DNA of 64,000 nucleotides from Microcebus murinus (GCF_040939455.1 NC_134107.1:15997537-16061536), one strand, 5' to 3'; positions 31,050 through 44,200 are shown, counted from the stretch's first letter. Notes: generated by a model not told the origin, from the sequence alone. Numbers and translations are program-made.

Positions 31050-34000
31050 CTGGCAATGAAACAGTCAATCAATAATGCCCCACATTTGCTCAAATGAGCC
31101 CAGCCTTTATACATCTACCTCTTTGGTCATGGGATAGCGAAGAACAGCTAAGACAGTCCCTGAAAGGGCTGACAGCTGACAGTATTTTCAGCAGGGATAG
31201 GGGTAACAAGTTCTTTTTTGAAGGAGAATCTGGACAGCACATCACCATGCCCTCCACAGTCTACCCTTTGTGCTATTTGGCTATACTTCTTCATATATGT
31301 TAGAGAACAACTCCTCTAAGATTCCAATGAGAGTTTTCTATTACCGGGGGGACTTAGAAGAGGAGAACTAGTGGGATGATCCACAGCTGAAATTTATTTT
31401 GGGATGCAATTGATTCTTATTATCTCCCTTCTCTGCTATCCATTCCAGATTCCCCTTAACCTCAGCTATCACTTCTCCTAGTATTGGTGTCTTACCTGGT
31501 GACATGACCCAGATCTTCATTTCTGAGAGGTCTGAGACCCTGGCTGCCATACTCTTCTCAGACTGGGGTTGATGCAGTTAAGCTATTCACTACCAAATTT
31601 GGGCAAGAAGGATCCAAATGTGTCACCTGTATGGCAAACACATTCCTCCTTGCCCTCACTGTGTCACAGCCCTACCTCCTTCTGATGAACTGAACCCAGA
31701 ACTGAATCACGGGGCCCAGAGGGTGACCCCTCTTCTAGTCTGCTGGCCCCTGGATTCAAAGTCCCTAAAGTGATAGGCAGAAGTTGGAGCTTAGAGTTCA
31801 GTGGGACTTTTTCTGGGTCCTCTGGCAGAACTGTTGCCCCGCAGGGAATCAGGACCTCTCATCCTGTAGAGCTCTGAACTTGGGGCATGGGGGAGAGAGG
31901 AGAGAGAGGTAGGGAGCACAAATTCCCTAAGTGTGTCATTGAGAGTAAAGGGAAAAGTAAACAGGGCCCCCTGTGCCTCTACCCGTCACTTCCTAGGCCC
32001 ACATATAGGCCTATATAAGTCAGAGGTCTGACATGAGTCTCACAGGGCTAAAATAAAGGTATTATCATGACTGAGTTCCCTCTTGGCAGTCTAGGAGAGA
32101 ATCTGTTTCCTTGTCTTTTCTAGAAAGCTCCTGGAGGCCACCCGCATTCTTGGTTCATAGCCCCTTCCTCCTTCTTCAAAGCCAGCAGTGTTGCCTCTCT
32201 CTGTTTCTTTCTTCCATAGTCACATCGTCCCTGAATCTCTGACTCTTTGATTCTTTTTTCACTTTTAAGGACAGTTGGGATCACCTAGATATACAAGATA
32301 ACCTTCCTATTTTAAAGTTGACTGATGAGCAGTTGTAATTCCACCTGTAACTTTAATTTCCTTTTCCATGTAAATTGACATTTGCAGGTTCCAGGGATTA
32401 GGATGAGGAAGTCGCTGGGGGCCTGCTCCTCACATTTCTCATGCAATTCACTTGTGATCTCTTGCCCTGCTCATGTTCAATGTGAAGTGTTTCACTTCCA
32501 TCTTACAAAAGATTGGTTTTTGGCCACACCTGACAGTATGACTTGGTAAATCTGAGAGACCTCACTATAAAATGGGCAGACCCAGGTGCATAGCCAGTTA
32601 ATGCCTCATGGTTAGGTGCTCCATACCAGGGCCCAGTGGCCCACTAGGCCTTGTTATTCAAAAGGCATATAGTTCTCCACCACAAAAGGAATGGCCTTGC
32701 TCCAGAACCCCAGGAGTCTGCCTTGTGACTTTCCCACTTGGGTTTGCCATAAACTCCACATGGCATCTTTTCCCACATCTGATGCTTCTGATACCCTGGG
32801 GCAGCCAGGCTGCATTGCATGGTCCAAGTAGCAGTGTGGTCTCACCATAGCTTGGATCTTCTGCAGACCATTTCCTAACCCAGGCCCCACCCACAGCTGG
32901 CAGCCTATACAGTCCCCCTGTAAATGGGCTGAAACAGTATACCAGGTGTAGAATAGACTACCTTCAGAACTCAAAGAGGCTTACCAGGCAGTGTACTTCC
33001 TTCTTCCTAGTGGAGCATGCAAGAGTCAATAATTTACCTTTTACTTTGTATGGGATATCCTGGCATGTCCTCAATTTAGTGGGCCTTTGATTCTCCATGG
33101 GATTTGCCTCCCACCATCTGAAATGGATGTATACCAGCACTTCCAATGTGTTCATTCCTTCTTAGCCTTCTGGCCTAATTAACATGATATCACTGATATA
33201 GTGAATAGACGTGATGGTCTGAAGGAAGTACAAATAGTCCAGACCTTTTCTGTCTAGATTATAACACAAGGAGGATTATATTTAATATAGTCTTAGGGCA
33301 AAACTCAACATATGTATTATTATCTATTCCATGTGAGTGGAACTATTTAAGATCCCCTTTTCTGATAGTAACAGAAAATAATTCATTCAATCAATGGCCA
33401 CCCATCATGTACCTGAGTCAATGTCAATTTGCTCTAACAAATTAACCACATCTGGTGCAGTGGTTGCATTTGTGCCTGCCACTGGGTTGACTTTGTGGTA
33501 GTTAACTGTCGCTCTCCAGGACTTACTAGATTTCTGCAGGGGTCAGACTGATGACCTAAATGCATGCGTGACAGGCACCATCATTCCCATACCCTTTAGA
33601 TCCCTAAAGAGGGCACCAAGTTTCACGCCTTGTGCTCACCTAAGTAAGTCAATGAAAAGCGGAGCAGAGTCCCCTAAAGACTTATAGTGCTGATGAGATA
33701 AAAAATTGGTGCTCTGAATTCAATCAGGTGGGGGTGGGAGGTAAGCACCAGTAAGCATCCCAGGCCTTAGCTGGGACCCCTGGGGGTCACACTTCAGAAG
33801 TGGAGCCAACCAGAGGTAGACAGAGCCTCAACTTTCTGCAACTCGGTCTCAAATCAGTTTTGTCCATGACTGGATTAAGATAAGTGGGTTTCACTCTGTA
33901 TCAGAGGGTAGGGAAAACTCTACCTGGAACAAAATAACAAAATCCAGGTGACAATGTAAGGGATAAGACTTCCCCTCTGAAAGGCAGCTGCCATTTTTCC

Positions 34001-34600
34001 TTGTAAAAAATCAAGATGAGGCCAAGGCCAGACTGGCTGAGCTCTTGAGTATACCATTTGCATCTAACTGTGGAGGCCTTTTGGACCCTTCCTTTGTTAC
34101 TCAGTGAGCCTCAGTGGAACCATCCCCAAAAGGGGATGTCAGATGGAAGAAGTTTCCTTGGGTCCAGCAGTCTGTTCCAAGAGCTTAATTTTAACAGCAG
34201 GTTAAGTAACGGCTGCCTTTGCTTAGAGGACGTGTAATTGGTGTCCGCCTCCGGCAGGGGGCGATATTGTACTACAAAATGGCTTCTCTGACTACTATGA
34301 CCACCTTTCAGTCTTCAACCAAAGCTGGGATTTCCCACCTTCCTTTGCGGATTCTATCTTATTTTTCCCAGACTACCCAGAATGTACAGGGAAACGGGGT
34401 GAGGGGCTTCTACATGTCTGACATGAAGCAGTTGCGGAACAGGGTGATCTTCTCTGACACCCATGAGATAGGGAAGTGTAGGCACACAACGCATCATTTC
34501 ACAATTGCTGCTTGAATCGCCCAAAGAGCCCCATCCACAAGGTTACTTTAGCTTTCCTTCCTCACTGCAAATCTTGCCTAAACCCCCCATCAATTGAATT
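31050..34600 (-). mobile_element. Endogenous retrovirus relic, pol region, antisense
   Basis: On the minus strand retroviral pol fragments appear in the normal order: RT-like text at 33600-33150 with a degenerate catalytic loop near 33184-33204, RNase H-proximal text at 32970-32650 (…LGFWSKAIPFVVENYMPFE), then a C-terminal integrase/MaLR-like segment at 31550-31370 (AARVSDLSEMKIWVMSPG). Frames are interrupted by stops and indels, so no product can be made. Class III (ERVL) or a related class is my best guess. 33700-34600 is less certain, perhaps gag/protease. Boundaries are approximate and LTRs were not identified. Confidence 0.65.
34245..34262 (+). promoter_or_regulatory. Weak CTCF-like motif
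   Basis: CCGGCAGGGGGCGA matches the CTCF core at 12 of 14 positions. It sits in otherwise A/T-richer, retroelement-derived DNA. Confidence 0.3.
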
Positions 34601-35557
34601 CAGTTGGTTTTCCCCCTATAGGAGCATGATGCAAATCAGAGGCTACAAGAATTGCTCCTGTCCAGGAGCACAGGGGAGTGCAGGATGGTAGGGAAAGGAA
34701 AGTGGGTGGAGAAGGGAGGGCAGTGGAGATAAAGGAAAGAAAACTTAGCTGTTATCCTCTTTCCCTCCTTTAGCTCCTTGCTCCAGGATCAGCGTCCAGG
34801 CACCAGGGCCAGCTCCTCTCCTGTGTGCCTCTCAGTGTCTGGGGAACGCCCAGACCCTGAGACCCTTGCTGACCCCATGAATGCTCCCTCAACTCCATCC
34901 CTCAGTCTTTGGTGTCTCTGGCCCCTCCAGTTCCCAGCATCTTGTGCTCTTATGGGACAGGGTAGGATGGTGACTTGGATATCTGAATCCAACAGAGGCG
35001 TAAGTTTGAGCCGTTCTCTCCCCAGAGTTCCCCAGCGTATGTACACAGGTGTGCATGGCCTTTGTCCCCCTTGGGGGCAGAAAGATCTCGGTTTCATCTC
35101 TTGTTATCTTTTTCCAAAAGCAGCAGCAGTTGAGATGGGGGAGGGGGGTAGGAGAGGGATCACGTGGTGCAAAGGGAGAGGAAATTGTAATGCTACATGC
35201 ATTTACTGATACTTTCAGTTTCAAACATTTAGTTGTGATTCAACCAAATGAATTTCTAATGCTTTAGTTCACTCAAAGCTATGTATTGAATAGCAAGGTC
35301 CTTATTGCTGACACCACATATTTAAGCTTCAGGGATTCCTCACTCAGTAGCCACAGCCATATTGCTTTTCTGCTGGGCCATGGGGCTTGCTGCTGTCCCA
35401 TTGTCATAACAACATTCCTTCCTGCCCCCACCCAGAGAAGAGTGAGTAACAAGAGTAACAAGCATGTAATCATTTGAGTGTCTTGTTTCAATTCTGCCTC
35501 TGGCTCCTCAGACTCAATAATAGATAGGTCGGTGGGGGTGGGGGGATTAGGCTTAAT
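34600..35557. other. Intergenic, unassigned
   Basis: Apparently single-copy or very old repeat DNA. The short open frames on both strands overlap each other and match nothing I recognise. Confidence 0.5.
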
Positions 35558-35585
35558 CCCCCCCCCCCACACACACACACACACT
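35558..35585. repeat. C11 followed by (CA)n
   Basis: Homopolymer C run passing directly into a short CA microsatellite. Confidence 0.95.
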
Positions 35586-35729
35586 CACATTCATCCCTTG
35601 GGTGAGAGTATTTACCACCAGATCCCAGGGAATCTTCTCCTATCCCTGAACCTATCTCATAGGGACCTGTACTTCTTCTAAAAAGTACTTTGAAAAATTA
35701 CTTAGCTAGCCATCTAAGCATAATACCAC

Positions 35730-36091
35730 GTCTTAGTCTTTTCTGCCTTCTGTAACAAAATACCATAGATTGGGAAGCTTATAAACAACAGAAATTTATT
35801 TCTCACATTTCTGGAGGCTAGGAAATCCAAGATTAAGGTGTCAGCAGTTTTTGTGTCTGGTGAGTGCCTGGTCATCATAGATGGCACCTTCTAGCTCTAT
35901 CCTCTCTTGGTGGAAGGAAGGCTAAACAGGCTCCCTGGGGCCTCTTTTATAAGGGCACTAATCCCATTCATGATGGTGGAGACCTCATGACTTAATCATC
36001 TCCCAAAGTCCTTACCTCTTGATACTATCACATTGGAGAATAGGCTTTAACATATGAATTTGGGGAGAACACAAACATTCAGACCATAGCA
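35730..36091 (-). repeat. MaLR LTR (MST/MLT1-type), antisense, near full length
   Basis: On the minus strand it begins with 'tgctatggtctgaatgtttg', passes 'gggattagtgcccttataaa' and ends with 'gaaaagactaaga', as MST-type LTRs do. No matching internal region adjoins it, so it is a solo LTR or detached from its provirus. Confidence 0.85.
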
Positions 36092-36644
36092 ATGTTATTG
36101 CTAATAATAAAAGACTTCAATTTACCCAGCATTTTTCATTCCAAGAATGGAGTAAAGGATTAGTGACAAATATACCACTAATGGTTGAAGAAGGCACAGA
36201 AGAAAATTTTATCCTGAGGTTACTTATTACCAAAGAGTCAAGTGAGAAACAAAACCCAAATCCTTTATTACTTTTCCCATTAGATTGTTTGATTGCCTGC
36301 ATGAATTTTGTATAGTCATTCCCATTTGTAAGAGATTAGCTTTAGAAATGAATTATATGATCAAGCTTAAGCAATAGAAACTAAATGAGAGCATAGCATC
36401 TGACCCCTGATTCTTCTTCCTCTGTTTTTTTTTTAGAGATGGTGTTATCAAACCCACAAGGGGGGCCTGGCCTAGGTCCATATGCTTGCTAAAGAAATCC
36501 AATCACTGAGATGAGGATTGCCAAGGAAAAAAGGTAACTCATTACAGATGACATCATCTGGGAGATGGGCAGAAAGGCCTCAAATCCATCTACCCAGCCA
36601 ACTGAGGGTAGGAGTTTTCACTAAATCTTAATAGAAGGGGTTCC

Positions 36645-36895
36645 GGAAGGTGTCTGTGTATATTGGAGCAGATTGTGTTGAAAGTGATGTGTGCAGGAGT
36701 CTGATTCAGAAGTCACAGGTTAGTGATGGGTGGTGGGTCTTGGCCTTATTATCCTGCGAAGAGTCTGCTCTTTCTGGGAGACAATTTGAAAGGTAAAAGT
36801 TCGGTTAAATAGAAAGATTATAATGTTCTGGTCATTGAGAGCTACAGGCCTGGGAATCCAAAGCATAAGAAAGCTACAGGGAAAGCACATATGGA
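36645..36895. repeat. ERV flank repeat, copy A
   Basis: Shares with copy B (39380-39675) the words 'gaagtcacaggtta', 'tagtgatgggtggtgggt', 'attattatcctg', 'tttctgggagacaa' and 'cctgggaatccaaagcataa' in the same order and orientation. Confidence 0.75.
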
Positions 36896-39379
36896 GGGTG
36901 TTGTTTTGTGTTTGTTCATGGAGCCAATTACAACTCCCCCCTTTTCCTTCATTAATTCTTTAATCTTCGGTAACCAGGGTGTCAGTCTGTCTGTCTGCTT
37001 CCTGCTGACACAGGGCGTGGTTGGGGTACAAGGAATGAAATCCTGGGTCTTTTGCTGAAAGTACTCACGAATTTTAAGTTGGTGATTAGATGTCTTCAGC
37101 ATCACTGCCCAAGTGCTTCTGTCTATCTTTTTAGAACAAGATTTTAACCCACATTTGATTAATATATTCATTACAAGGTAAACTAAAAAAATAATTAGTA
37201 AAAGGGAGAGACTAAATTTTAGGATCCCAGAAAAACAGAGCGAATTCCCTGAGGAATCTAAAACAAGAGTCCTGAGAACCAATCTCCCAGCCCTGGTCCA
37301 TCCTCTCCAACATACTGCAGCCAAGAAGCCTGCAGTCTGATTTTATCCATATATATTTTTACTTTGGCTGAGGTATTTATATATGTGCAGCAGAGGAATT
37401 ATCTATAACATAAACATCGAAGCACGTGTTGTTGAGCTGCCACCTTCTGCCAGGGTAGCAAGTATACCCAAAGAAATATCTGTCTCCATCGGGGATCCCT
37501 CCGGAGGGATACTGTCTTGGTGTTCCCCATATGGAATCTCTATCCAAAATTCCCCTAGTTGTGCATGCAAACAATTTTAGGAACCCGGCCCAGTGTTTGG
37601 TAACTGAATCATTATGTGCAGTGAGTGGAGTGATAGCGTATCCTAGTAAACATTGGCCGTCGTCTCCCTCTTTAATGCATGTATAGGCCCAAGGCTCTCT
37701 TTCTTGTTGCCATACAAAAACATATCCCGCTGGGGCACACGTTACAAAGCCATATGACTGATAAGTTTGCTAGGGTATTTCTTCTGACCAAGGGTCTGTG
37801 GTGGCCAAGTCACAGCCATCTAGGGGAGAGCCATCCCAGAAGTCTGGGTAGAATCTAACATTCTGGTTATGGGGGTTTCATCTGGATCCCCATTAATATC
37901 CCATATACTCTGTTTACCATCACTCTAATTCCGAGGATTTATAGAGACCAGATATGCCCATCAGGAAGCCAAGAAGGCACAAGGAGGTTTTTGAGTCCCA
38001 GCCATTCACCAAGGGATAACACTTTGTCCCAAGTTAAGTTAGTCTCTAGAAAAATTTTGGGAACAGTCTTATTCAAAGTTTTATTCATCCATTTAGTTTT
38101 TTCCAAAGACTGGGATCTCTGTGATAAATGAGGCTTCCAGTCAATTCCTGGAATTTGTGATATTTCTTGAGTAACTTTGGCAACAGAAGATGCTCTGTTA
38201 TCACTTTGGAGAGTTAAAGGAAGTCCAAACCTAGGAACATTTTCTTTTAAAAGGGCTTTTGTGACCTCTGAAGATTTCTCAGTCCTGGTTGGATAAACTT
38301 CAACCCATCGTGAAAAAGTGTGAACAAAGGCCAGCAGATAAGGAAAATTTGATGACTCACGGCATCATGGTACAGTCTGCCTGCCCGCCTTCCTCTGGGA
38401 AAGCCCCTCTCCATGGAGTTCCTTCCTTTAGGGGTGGCTGTGAGCTCCCTGAAGTCTTTGGGTTATTTTTCAAGCATATGGGACAGCTTTGGGCTACTGT
38501 CTAAATGGTTCTTTACATGTTAGGCTCAGCCACATGAGGTTGTATTTATTGTAAGGTGGCTTCTCATCCAAAATGGACACCTTGGTGAATCTGCTCAAGC
38601 ACGTGTCTGATGAGAGCATCGGGAAGAAGGACGTTTCCTTCTGTGGTTGTAAGCCAGTTTCGATCATTATGCTTTGAAAACCTCCATTCTTTAGCTCTTT
38701 TAACACCCTTTTTAGAATGTCAGGGATCATGTGTATCTAATCAAAGAGAGGAAATCAAAGTCAATTGGCAATTCATTTACCAATGTCCCCTCTCGTCACC
38801 ATCGAGTCTGCCATAGCATTTTCTTTAGTCACAGGAGTGTCTTACCTTTTGATGTCCCTGGCAGTGCATGATGACTACTTCCCTAGGCAACAAACCTGCT
38901 TCTAATAATTCAAGAGTCTGAAGCTTATATTTGACTTCCTTACTTCCAGAGGTAGGGCTCTCTTGCTCTTTCCAATAGCTCCCTAAGCATGTACCACCAT
39001 AAAAGCATACTTGGAATCAATGATGAGACTGATATGCTTATTTTTCTCATGATATAGGGCTCTAGTCAGTGTAATCAGGTCCACCTTCTGGGCAGGCATT
39101 CCAGGGGGTAGGGCTTGTGCCTCAGTTACCTGTCCGCTGGTAACCACAGCATGCCCAGCTTTGCCTTGTCCTTGTTCCATAAAACTACTTTCATCTCTAA
39201 AGAGCTCCTTTCCAAGTCTGGCAAGGGTTGATCAGTCAAATTCAGTCAACTAGAATATACTTGGTCAATAATTTGAGTGCAATTCTGGACTGATGAATGA
39301 GGGTCTGTAGGCAACAAGGTGATGGGATTAAAAGTGGATACTGTATTCAAAGTCACATGGGCATTATCTAACAGATAAG

Positions 39380-39675
39380 AAGGTGGCTATGTGTATTGGG
39401 GCAGGTTGTATTGAAGGCAACATGCCTTATTCAGAAGTCACAGGTTAGAGATTGATGGTGAGCCTTGGTGTGCTGGAGGTCTAATTCAGAAGTCATAGAA
39501 TTAGTGATGGGTGGTGGGTATTGGCATTATTATCCTGTGAAGGGTCTGCTGTTTCTGGGAGACAACTAAAATGGTAAAAGCTCAGATAAACAGAAAGATT
39601 ACAATGCTCTAGTCATTCAGTACCAGAGGCCTGGGAATCCAAAGCATAAGGAAGCTACAGGGAAAGCACACCTTG
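39380..39675. repeat. ERV flank repeat, copy B
   Basis: Direct repeat of copy A at 36645-36895. It carries one extra internal repetition of the 'attcagaagtca' segment relative to A. Confidence 0.75.
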
Positions 39676-39684
39676 TATGCTTGT

Positions 39685-39905
39685 TACCTGTGACCATGGA
39701 GGCAGAGATTGGAATGATGTGGCCACAAGGCAAGGAATGCAGGCAGACACCAGACACCAGAAGAGGCAAGGAACAGATTCACTCCTAGAGCTTCTGGAGG
39801 AAGAACAGTCTTGCTCCCACCTTGATTTTAGGATTTATGTTCTGCTCAAGACTGTGAGAGGATACATTGTTTTAAGCCAGCAAATTTGTAACAAGTTACC
39901 ACCAA
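39685..39905 (+). repeat. MLT1-type MaLR LTR, 3' part
   Basis: 'accatggaggcagagattgg', 'ccacaaggcaaggaatgcag', 'tgtgagaggatacattgttt' follow the MLT1 3' half. Sense strand. Confidence 0.8.
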
Positions 39906-40345
39906 CTTGGTGGTTTAAAACAACAGAACTCTATTGTCCTATGGCACAGTTGTGGGGGCCAGAAGTCTGAAACCAAGATGTCAGCAGGGTTGATTCCTCT
40001 CTTTGAGGGAGAACCTGTTCCACGCCCCTCTCCTATCTCCCGGGGGCTGCCAGCAATCACTGGCATTCCTGTGCTTGTATTAATAGATGTTTCACCCCAG
40101 TCTCTGCCTCTATCTTCACAAGGCCTTCCCTTCTGGTCTCTCCTCTGTGTTTCTCCTTTGCTTATAAGGACACTTGCTAATGCAAAATCATCTCATTTTT
40201 AGAACCTTAATTTGATTACATCTACAATGCCCCTTTGTCCAAGTGTCCCCCTGTGTCCAAATAAGGTCACATTCAGAGGTATACAGGGTTAGGACTTGGA
40301 CATACCTTTGGGGAGGGGAGGGCACAGTTCAACTCACTATAATCC
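39905..40345 (-). repeat. MLT1-type MaLR LTR, antisense
   Basis: Reverse-complement MLT1: 'ttaaaacaacagaactctat', '…ccaaataaggtcacattcag', 'ggttaggacttggacatacc'. It meets the sense LTR at 39905, giving a tail-to-tail pair. Confidence 0.8.
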
Positions 40346-43300
40346 CCTTCAGACTATTATCCCGTTTCAAAGAGAGATCTGGAGTAGCATGTGATAGTGT
40401 ATTGGCTCTATAAATGGGGATTGGAAAAGTGGGTAGTGATAAATCCAGGCCTAAGTTGTATTTTCTAGATACCTTGTCTTCAGATCTAGGACAAGAGAAA
40501 ACCAGAAAACAGTATTTGTTACATTCTGAAATGCTTGCGATACTTCTTAAGTGATCCAAGGTAGATGTACTTTAGATGCAGGCATGGACAGAATGGACAC
40601 AGTTGTGTCTGGGTCTGATGAACCGGCTCAGGTAGGAGAAAGAACAGTAAACTATATTTCATGACTTAATCCCCAGTCTTCTCCCAGGTACCAGTTTGGG
40701 CAGCAACTCAGTTATCCTTCCTTCTTACACAGGAAACAGGGGTAATGATATCTGCTCTGCCTATCTAATAGGTATGGAGATATTATGCCAAAAATAATTT
40801 AAGGAACAGTAAAGTCACATAAATTAAGTCCCTATGATGATTAGACAGGCATTAGACTTAAAGCTATATTTGAAATGACATAGACTATGAATTCTCATTA
40901 TTTTTGGTAGTTACTTTCAATACAATTGTTTCAAACATTGAATTAACAAATACTGAACCATAGCTCTTCGGAGTAACAGTGTTAAATTCCTGTTCGCCTC
41001 TGCTCACAACATTTTCACCAACCAGTCAATATGTAACCTCGTTTTATGTGTGTCTCTTTAAAAAGATATCTTATTGAATACATATTGTTGATTCATTAAC
41101 ATTGAACTCACTATAGCCAATGGTGCTATAGCTCATGTGTGAACAAAGCTTATCTAACACACACGCTTTCTCTGGAAGGCATATCACAGCCTTCTTTTGC
41201 TCAGGAACACTAGACAGAAATTCAGCCTTATGCATGGGGGCTATTTAAACAGCAAAATCACTGACAAAAAAGAGCCCAAAATGCAAAGAAAGTAGTACTA
41301 AACATATAGTGGGAAGGGTAGTTTTTTTCTAGAATGAGAGCGAAAAGAAGTTAGAGCTTGGCCTTGTTCTACCTCAGCTGGGAATGTGTGCAGAAAATTT
41401 TTCACTCTCTATGTATAATTGTGGATGAGCAAAAGCACCATGAGTATTGATTTGGGGAGTTACGAATTAATTTTAGGTAGGCAAATTTGCAAATACCGAG
41501 CCTGAGGACCTTCAGGGCTGAGAAATGGTATTCAATTGTTATGTTTTATACTTTATAACTTTCTCCAATGATCAAATTGCATTTGATTTTTTTGTCCAGG
41601 AGACATCTCCTCATGGAATGATGCACAGTGTAGGAGAAAGATCAATCACACAGCAACACCTGGAGATACCTATAGACACCTGGAGAATAAGGGGAATGGG
41701 GGGAAAGGACTATGTCAGCCTGTCTCCACTGCCAACAGTAACACGATGGCCAGCACATAAATCAATATCAGTGGAGTGAAGGTGTCAGTGTAATTGCTGG
41801 TGAGTCCTGTCACCTGCTGTCTGCCTTCCCAAATCATTTTATCACTCCTTCTCCCTTCTCTCAATTTCTCTAGCAGTTAACCTGACCATCTGGCTGGTAC
41901 ATGGTACAACCGTACTCCTGATCCATTATCATGATTGTGTGATTGCTTCCTGACCACACACCCTCCCTTCCTCCGCAAAGAAGCCAGGCTTCTGAGGGTT
42001 ACCAGCTGCTGAGGCTTATACTAGGCTTTGTCCAACCCTACCCCACATTCTGCATCATATCCCCCTAAGAAGAAATAGTCCCTTTCCTGGTTAGGCTTCC
42101 AGACACTTCAAGCCTAGGGCTCTCAGATGCCCACGCCATGTGGCAAAGACCTTCCCCGCTCACCGGATTTCTCGCTCTTTCCTTGCAGTGAGTGCTCCAG
42201 ACACAAGTCCTAAGCCAGGAGGCCAGAAGTTTGGTGGAGGAAATGAAGGGGCCCTGAAACCTCAGGGCTGGCAAAGGAGTGACCCAGTGGCTGAGGTTGG
42301 CTCCAGCTCAGTAAGAAGGGAGGGAAGTGGAGCCAAATAAGGTGCTCACCTTGAAATGGGCTCCAACTTGAGGGCCCTCTGGCCTGCCAGCCCAACTTCC
42401 GAATCTCGGATCTTCACATTTTCTGCCACTTTGTCCCGAGGGAAGCTGGAAAAAGAATTGGGCTCAGAGCCCCTGGAGATCCGGGAAGGGTCCCAGATGG
42501 CTTTGATTGAGTTCTGTGGCTCCATCCCAGGCCTTGGAACCAAACACCTGACATCTAAAACCTGCCCCCTGGCTCTGGATGATCTTATACTTAGGATGCC
42601 CTATTTGCTCCTCCGTAGAACTGAGATGACGACAATGTTTTTACTCCTAAGATTATGGCACAGTCCAAATGTGATATTGCATTTAACTTTTTAGCAAGGC
42701 CCTAAATATTAAGCCCTACATAAATGGTAGCTACAATGATAATGTTATCTATGAAAGAGATGAAAGAGAACAGGCAAAAATGAAGAAGTGGAAAGAGGGA
42801 TCATGTTTGAGGAAAGCCCCAAGACCACAAGACTTGTTGACAATGTAGGTATGGGATGTGATCAAAAATGCTTGCAGGGATTTTAATCTGGAAGAGATTT
42901 TAGTCTGGATGGTGGAGCTGGGAACAGAAAAGAGACAATACGAGAGACAGAGGCAGATCTGGGGTGGAGACAGGCAGAGGGGGGATTCCCCGTGACTTGT
43001 TTCTATGGAGCTGGGTTTGAGGGACTGTGTCCAGCAGTTTGACTTCCAGATTTGTGCTCCTGAGAGACAGTAGGAAGAGAACTGATGATGGTGGAATGGA
43101 CCAAATAGAGGTAACAGCAACACTGAAACAATGGGCACAATTGCCAAGTGGACAATGTGGAGGTGAAGAGGATGGAAGATGAAATTATAAGAGAACTGTG
43201 CCATCTGGATAGCACAGGAGAAAGAAGAGCAAGGAGCCATGGAGGGGTGGAAAGAAAATCAAGATGCCATAAAAAGCTAAAAATAAAAACAGCCTATAGG

Positions 43301-43845
43301 ACAGAGGACAAGGGGTTGTCTGGGATTACAGAAGGGGTCAGACTGCAAAGAATAACATAGGGGGATTCCTTGAGGTGTTGGAATTGTTTTGTGTCCTCGT
43401 AGTAGTGGTGATAATAAGAATCTATGCATGTGTTAAAACTAGTAGGGCTGTATATTTAAAAAAAAAAGAATTGCTTTCACTATATATAAGTAAATAAGTA
43501 AAAAGGAGAGCCTGTAGGAAACATGATAAAAGACCAGTGGACATGATCAGGGGTCAGACATTCCAAAGAGCAACTGTTCTTTCTCCCATCTTTAGAATTC
43601 CCCATCCCATTTCTCTTCCTCATTCTTTCTCCCCTATCTATACAGAACACTAAGGAGAAAACCTATCAGACCTGCTCTTCCTTAGACCTTAAAGCAAGTC
43701 TCCTAATCTAACTCAAATCAAGATAATTCATCAAGTCACTACTCTCACAGTTTGAAGGACAAGGGGAAAAGGAATTGAGGGCACCGTATTTCATCCTCTC
43801 AAGAATCATTATTATCTCCACCTTATGTTTTAGAAGTTATGTAGA
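40346..43845. other. Intergenic between DTX4 and FAM111A, mostly single-copy
   Basis: Few recognisable repeats. 42120-42560 is a GC-richer block set in A/T-rich surroundings. Open frames here are short and overlap on both strands, and I see no splice-consistent gene model. Confidence 0.5.
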
Positions 43846-44200
43846 AGAGTTAGGAGCATGGACTCTGCAGCCAGAATGCCTTGGGGTCATACTCCTGTCC
43901 TCCATAGCTGTGCCAGGTTGGTGAAGTCCCTTAACCTCTCTCTGTGTCTGAGTCCCCTTACCAGTGACATAGGGGCACTAGAAGTGTCTACCTCACAGGG
44001 CTGACGTGAGGAGCTGGACTTAACATGTGTAAAGTACTTGAAACCGTGCTAAACTCATATACATGCTATGCAATTTAAAAAAAAATTACAGATAAGAAAT
44101 CAAGTCTCAGGGATGTTAGGTAATTTGCCCAAGGTATACCAAATATACATATTGGGAGAGTGTTATCAAAATCTGAAATTCAAAATTCTTTCTGTCTTTA
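43846..44200. repeat. MIR pair (+ then -)
   Basis: 43846-44060 is sense MIR ('aggagcatggactctgcagc', 'cccttaacctctctctgtgt'). 44075-44200 is antisense MIR ('tttgcccaaggtatacc'). Confidence 0.7.

Larger units (their letters stand above)
36640..39680 (-). mobile_element. Endogenous retrovirus relic (class I-like): RNase H, integrase, env, LTR-like flanks
   Basis: Minus-strand order: an RNase H-like segment (39180-38983, with VTEAQALPPG and DSKYAF), an integrase-like segment (about 38310-38260, RWVEVYPTRTE), then env-like sequence (about 37900-36850) ending in a hydrophobic membrane-anchor-like stretch (about 37235-37155, SLSLLLIIFLVYLV). Stops and frameshifts interrupt it throughout. The right end (39380-39675) and left end (36645-36895) are about 80-85% alike by eye, as two LTRs or their parts would be. 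gag, protease and RT were not found between the right repeat and RNase H. Confidence 0.7.

Noticed and set aside
36842..37324. 160-codon minus-strand open frame with a membrane segment as a host gene
   Set aside because: Position between integrase-like and LTR-like sequence, and its hydrophobic anchor, identify it as a retroviral env remnant.
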